From the NCBI RefSeq assembly GCF_900128955.1, contig NZ_FQTY01000022.1:1-32461 (forward strand): 32,461 bases of DNA. The letters run 5' to 3'. The notes under the pieces were generated by a model, which did not search any database, was not told the DNA's origin, and saw nothing but the letters and a program-made list of their open reading frames with translations. The stretch is from Tissierella praeacuta DSM 18095 (lineage in GTDB: Bacteria > Bacillota > Clostridia > Tissierellales > Tissierellaceae). The translations under genes were made by a program, and so were the position numbers. How positions within the stretch are numbered: position 1 is the first letter of the stretch; each line of letters opens with the position of its first letter. Positions 29,580 through 32,461 of the stretch are shown here, in pieces.

Positions 29580-30252
29580 CACCTACCAAAATTAACTCTG
29601 ACTGTAGACAACCTTTTCTATCATCTAACTGATTTTTAGCATATGTGGAATTGGTAGCTGATAACATAAATCCTCTTTCACCTTCTGAATTAATGAGAAG
29701 CCTTCCAACCACATCACATAGTCCAAGTACATTATTTAAAATTTTTCCGTTAATCTGAGGGAAGGCTCTATTAAATTGTTGTCCATTTGCATCCTGATAT
29801 AAATCCGTAGTTTCCCAGGCTGTCCAAATAATATTGCAATCAAGATTCTTCATATATCTAAGTGAATTTACCAATTTAAACTGCATATATTGGTAGTCTC
29901 CTTGAGCTGGAACACCTTTATTTTTTCCTTGTCTACCTAAATCAGATAATATACATCTTTCTAATTCTGAAACATTATCAACTGCAATATTGTCATATTT
30001 TCCTCTGTAGTTTTCGTACAGATCCACAACAAGTTTTTCCCAATGTCCCCAGGTATTAATATTATCTACTTCTGCTATATCTATATTTTTACAACCTTTA
30101 AGAACCTTGGTTGTCCTATCTATATCTAAAACAAGAGTCTTACCTGGAAGATATTTTAAACTTGATGTCTTTCCCATTCCTGGTGGTGCATAAATTAAGT
30201 AAGTACCTTTAGATGTCTTTATGTCAGTTGCTTTTGTAATTTGTAAAACCAT
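29533..30252 (-). CDS. Sak4-like / AAA_24 recombination ATPase
   Basis: A 239-residue RecA-core ATPase. Walker A is APPGMGKT (22-29), Walker B-like region IAVDNVSEL (near 95), and a WTAWE motif (about 144-148) followed by a Q-FNRAFPQINGKI segment. The family (AAA_24, including phage Sak4) promotes annealing of ssDNA. The neighbours DUF669 and SF2 helicase form the usual recombination-replication module. Confidence 0.9.
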   Translation of the reverse strand: MVLQITKATDIKTSKGTYLIYAPPGMGKTSSLKYLPGKTLVLDIDRTTKVLKGCKNIDIAEVDNINTWGHWEKLVVDLYENYRGKYDNIAVDNVSELERCILSDLGRQGKNKGVPAQGDYQYMQFKLVNSLRYMKNLDCNIIWTAWETTDLYQDANGQQFNRAFPQINGKILNNVLGLCDVVGRLLINSEGERGFMLSATNSTYAKNQLDDRKGCLQSELILVGDAVATTKAVSNTTDK

Positions 30253-30263
30253 ACTTATACCTC

Positions 30264-30665
30264 CTAATCAAATAAACTAGTCTGTGGTTCTATTATTGGA
30301 ACTACATAGTATTGGCCGTCTTTAAATTTAACTTCTTTTTCTTCGGTATATACTCCCTCTTGTTTATATTGTTTCTTTAGAGTTGTTGATACTTGGTGTT
30401 CAAAATAAGGTTTTCTATATCTGTATGATTCTTCTGTAAATCCTCCATATCCATCATCTTTAGGGTAAGTCTTATAATCCTCATTAATAGATAACTTGAG
30501 TTTCAAGGATATTTCTCCAACTTCAAATTCCTCATCATAAACTTTTTCTATAACTCTTTTGATTTGTAAATTTAGATCATGAAGCATGGTATTAAATATT
30601 GGACTTTCAATATCTATTTCTAATACCTTTTTCGATAAATCAACTTTTTCATCTATTTTAATCAT
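30264..30665 (-). CDS. Hypothetical replication-module protein with possible clamp-binding tail
   Basis: A 133-residue protein (RBS GGGAGGTATAAG). Residues 1-65 are mixed alpha/beta (KKVLEIDIESPIFNTMLHDLNLQIKRVIEKV); the centre is tyrosine-rich and basic (GGFTEESYRYRKPYFEHQ). The last residues PQTSLFD fit the sliding-clamp motif QxSLF (Q128-F132) at a free C-terminus. No family recognised. Confidence 0.72.
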   Translation of the reverse strand: MIKIDEKVDLSKKVLEIDIESPIFNTMLHDLNLQIKRVIEKVYDEEFEVGEISLKLKLSINEDYKTYPKDDGYGGFTEESYRYRKPYFEHQVSTTLKKQYKQEGVYTEEKEVKFKDGQYYVVPIIEPQTSLFD

Positions 30666-30666
30666 C

Positions 30667-30819
30667 TTATACCTCCCAATTGAGCTCCTTACCTTTTGCT
30701 AATATAACTTTACATTCAGAATACTTATATCTTTCATAATCCTTAATTGCATTTTCTTTAGTATCATGTTCATGCACATATACATCATAATCCCATATAA
30801 ATATTAGATAGTATTTCAT
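30667..30819 (-). CDS. 50-residue hypothetical protein
   Basis: ATG 30819, TAA 30667, coupled by ATGA overlap to the Gam-like gene with AAGGAGGT close upstream. The peptide starts MKYYLIFIWDYDVYVHEHD and has an alpha/beta pattern rich in aromatic residues (IKDYERYKYSECKVIL). Likely a small conserved phage protein; function unknown. Confidence 0.65.
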   Translation of the reverse strand: MKYYLIFIWDYDVYVHEHDTKENAIKDYERYKYSECKVILAKGKELNWEV

Positions 30820-31337
30820 ACCTCCTTAAACTCCATTACCGGTGGTTTTTCTATTACTTCAACCCCTTCAACTATTTCTCCATCCTCAGTAACTACTTGT
30901 CCATTTACAATTTTAGTTACTTTTTTAAGTTCTCCCCACTTAGGAGATTGTTTTATCTCTACATAATCATCTAGTTTGTTTTTTTGTATCCAGGATAACA
31001 ATCTATCATTATCTCTCTTATATTCAGGATTAGGATATTTCTTTATAATCTCACCTGAAGGAAGTCTATACTTTTCTTGAGTCTTAGTTTTTTTCTTGAA
31101 CTTATCGTCAATGGATTCAAAGTATTCTATTAAATATGAATTTCTTTTTTCTATAGCATATTTTTCTTCCTCATCTAATTTATTTAGTTTGTCCATCAGA
31201 TCCTTAACTTTATTCTCTAATGACATCCTATATCTAGCTTTTTCTATCAAATCTTCATTGTATTTTTCAATTAACCACTCTGCATCATTATCATTTTCTA
31301 TTTTCCAGGTTTCTTTTACTAATAAATTATCTTCCAT
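30816..31337 (-). CDS. Gam-like host-nuclease inhibitor / DNA-end protector
   Basis: A 173-residue protein. Long N-terminal coiled coil (residues 25-80), then KYRLPSGEIIKKYPNPEYKRDNDRLLSWIQKN and a beta C-terminus (VTKIVNGQVVTEDGEIVEGVEVIEKPP). The opening WKIENDNDAEWLIEKYNED and this arrangement match Mu Gam/Ku-like proteins (Phage_Mu_Gam), which bind double-strand ends and block RecBCD/AddAB. It belongs with the recombination module to its left. Confidence 0.82.
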   Translation of the reverse strand: MEDNLLVKETWKIENDNDAEWLIEKYNEDLIEKARYRMSLENKVKDLMDKLNKLDEEEKYAIEKRNSYLIEYFESIDDKFKKKTKTQEKYRLPSGEIIKKYPNPEYKRDNDRLLSWIQKNKLDDYVEIKQSPKWGELKKVTKIVNGQVVTEDGEIVEGVEVIEKPPVMEFKEV

Positions 31338-31475
31338 CTACTTACTATCCTTTCTTAAATCAAATATTTCTAATTTCCCTTTAACTAATGTGGCCAATAG
31401 TTTAGCTCCACACCTACAATCCACAATTTGATTTTTCTTTATATCTATTTTTCTATTACATTTAGGACAATTCAT
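31338..31475 (-). CDS. 45-residue zinc-ribbon protein (Com-like)
   Basis: ATG 31475 after ATGGAGGTAGTAA, TAG at 31338. It reads MNCPKCNRKIDIKKNQ then VDCRCGAKLLATLVKG; the four cysteines (C3, C6, C20, C22) fit a small zinc ribbon. Small proteins of this sort (Com/Mu-like or YgiT-like mini ribbons) bind RNA or regulate. The start of the Gam-like gene follows directly. Confidence 0.68.
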   Translation of the reverse strand: MNCPKCNRKIDIKKNQIVDCRCGAKLLATLVKGKLEIFDLRKDSK

Positions 31476-31623
31476 TTACTACCTCCATATAATTTCCCAT
31501 AAGATTCGACACTTCTTTTCTCAATCTATTCCTTTTTTCCATAGCTTCTTTGCCTTTCTTAATAATGTCATTTAATTCTACAATTTCATCTAGCATGTAT
31601 TTTAATTTCTTTTCAGTTTCCAT
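31462..31623 (-). CDS. 53-residue coiled-coil protein
   Basis: ATG 31623, TAA 31462, overlapping the zinc-ribbon gene by 14 bases; RBS GGAGGAAAAATATAC. The peptide (METEKKLKYMLDEIVELNDIIKKG...) is one long amphipathic helix. Not a named family. Confidence 0.58.
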   Translation of the reverse strand: METEKKLKYMLDEIVELNDIIKKGKEAMEKRNRLRKEVSNLMGNYMEVVNELS

Positions 31624-31670
31624 GTATATTTTTCCTCCAATCTGATATAATGATATAAATAAATGTTTTT

Positions 31671-31811
31671 CTAATTGCTCTTTTGGGATGGCAGTCCCTG
31701 AGAGCTTTTTTCTTTCAAAAGCTTCTTTGCTTCAACTAATGCTTCATAAAATTTCATTGATGGATTTTCCCTCATAATCTTAGCTGCTTCTTTAATGACT
31801 TCATCTATCAC
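31671..31811 (-). CDS. 46-residue hypothetical protein
   Basis: GTG 31811 with AGAGGTGATTAT ribosome site, TAG at 31671. Helical and basic: IDEVIKEAAKIMRENPSMKFYEALVEAKKLLKEKSS. The last codons form a hairpin on the plus strand (31677-31705). Confidence 0.55.
   Translation of the reverse strand: MIDEVIKEAAKIMRENPSMKFYEALVEAKKLLKEKSSQGLPSQKSN
31677..31711 (+). terminator. Terminator-like hairpin facing the opposite way
   Basis: GCTCT-ttt-GGGA-tggcag-TCCC-tg-AGAGC followed by six T on the plus strand. It overlaps the end of a minus-strand gene. It might stop rightward antisense transcripts or be chance. Confidence 0.4.
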
Positions 31812-31823
31812 ATAATCACCTCT

Positions 31824-31991
31824 TTAAAAATAGATATTTACAGTCTTATCTTTTAAAGAATCTAATCTTTTCTTAGTTCTTTCATCATCTTTACGTTTCT
31901 GTTCAGTTGTTTTAAAGAAAGCACAACCTCTACATTCTTTTACTTTCAAAGCTGTACATATAGTTCCATCATCTGCAAAACATTTAGACAT
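31824..31991 (-). CDS. 55-residue cysteine-rich protein
   Basis: ATG 31991 with GGAGGTCAAATAA, TAA at 31824. It has C4, C12, C20 and C23 (MSKCFADDGTICTALKVKECRGC) as likely zinc ligands and a charged helical end (EQKRKDDERTKKRLDSL). Found as small conserved proteins in Firmicute prophages; function unknown. Confidence 0.65.
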   Translation of the reverse strand: MSKCFADDGTICTALKVKECRGCAFFKTTEQKRKDDERTKKRLDSLKDKTVNIYF

Positions 31992-32004
31992 TTATTTGAC
32001 CTCC

Positions 32005-32253
32005 TTATTTTTCTGGCATTTGAAACACAGAATAGCTTTGAAAGCTTTCCATCTCATAATTTGCTATCTCCCTCATATTTGATACTCCTACACATTGAGT
32101 CAGCTGTTCTTGTATTTCATCTAAAACTTCCATAGCTCTTTCTTCTGTTTCATATTTTCCTAAGGTCCAATTTCTGCACATAATTGTATTACCTACTACC
32201 TCAAGTGAAGTTACATCTATTAGTTCTTTTCTACTTTGGCTTCTAATCCACAT
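32005..32253 (-). CDS. 82-residue hypothetical phage protein
   Basis: An alpha/beta protein. Strands RKELIDVTSLEVVGNTIMCRN and LGKYETEERAMEVLDEIQEQL give the pattern 'l..Y.teerA.eVl.ei', seen in a widespread small phage protein near early genes. The ribosome site is GAAAGGGGAGTAAACA. No function known. Confidence 0.75.
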   Translation of the reverse strand: MWIRSQSRKELIDVTSLEVVGNTIMCRNWTLGKYETEERAMEVLDEIQEQLTQCVGVSNMREIANYEMESFQSYSVFQMPEK

Positions 32254-32461
32254 TGTTTACTCCCCTTTCAACTATTTCATTAATTTTATTGATTATTGTT
32301 CTACATAAGTATCTTGATTGCTTGTATTTTAAAATTTCATCTTCAGTTATCTGTGATGATTCAGTTAAATCGTGTTGTCTTATAATAATGTCTCTATCTT
32401 TTATCCTTTCTTTAAGTGCTGCTATAATTTCCTCTAATTCTTCATCCTCAAAATCAAATAC
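32243..32461 (-). CDS. C-terminal part of a helical hypothetical protein
   Basis: A frame open from the right edge to TAG at 32243-32245, 72 residues seen. Charged, all-helical (ELEEIIAALKERIKDRDIIIRQHD; DEILKYKQSRYLCRTIINKINEIVERG). Overlaps the next gene start by 11 bases. The start and family lie outside the window. Confidence 0.6.
   Translation of the reverse strand, partial: VFDFEDEELEEIIAALKERIKDRDIIIRQHDLTESSQITEDEILKYKQSRYLCRTIINKINEIVERGVNNVD

Noticed and set aside
1-32461. Integrase, excisionase, CI-like repressor, tRNA genes or IS elements
   Set aside because: Searched by eye for the relevant proteins and cloverleaf structures; none seen. They may be outside the window.

Overview
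The window is most of a siphovirus-type temperate phage genome (a prophage or a phage contig) from a low-G+C Gram-positive host, most likely one of the Clostridia or Tissierellia. The DNA is strongly AT-rich and ribosome sites are mostly AGGAGG-like. Recognisable families are those of Firmicute phages: HK97-type packaging and capsid genes, a phi13-type major tail protein, BppU-like fibre, XhlA, YopX, DUF669, and an ArpU/RinA/DUF1492-type late regulator. Almost every gene is on the minus strand, so the functional order runs from the right end of the window to the left.

Right part (32461 to about 21646, early/replication): small phage proteins, some cysteine-rich; a Gam-like DNA-end protector; a protein with a possible sliding-clamp tail; a Sak4/AAA_24-type ATPase; an SF2 helicase with a zinc ribbon; a DUF669 ssDNA-binding-type protein; a primase-helicase (PrimPol-like plus SF3); a small P-loop protein; YopX; and a VRR-NUC nuclease. 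Then come a sigma-70 family factor with an unusually long C-terminal extension and a small sigma-region-4-like protein. The last is the likely switch to late expression.

Middle (21645 to about 18620, accessory island): the only part with plus-strand genes. It holds a plus-strand mini-operon of three tiny genes behind a near-perfect sigma-A promoter with a palindromic operator between -35 and -10. Convergent to it is a minus-strand pair (soluble 314-residue protein plus multi-pass membrane protein) whose layout recalls lambda RexAB. Beyond that are a lone plus-strand membrane peptide and about 360 bases with no convincing gene but with tandem repeats and a possible RNA pseudoknot. This island is the best place to look for something new.

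Left part (18591 to 1, late genes): small membrane protein, HNH nuclease, small terminase (frameshifted in an A10 run), large terminase, portal, N4gp49/Sf6gp66-like protein, ClpP-like protease, HK97 capsid, Rho-N mini protein, head-tail connectors, and tail terminator-like and major tail proteins. Next come a membrane-protein moron with its own promoter and terminator, tail chaperones G and GT made by a -1 frameshift, tape measure, tail tip and baseplate genes, a collagen/YadA-like fibre, an extra membrane protein with its own promoter, XhlA-like protein and the start of a lysis amidase.

I saw no integrase, CI-type repressor, excisionase, tRNA, IS element or CRISPR array; the lysogeny module must lie outside the window if it exists.
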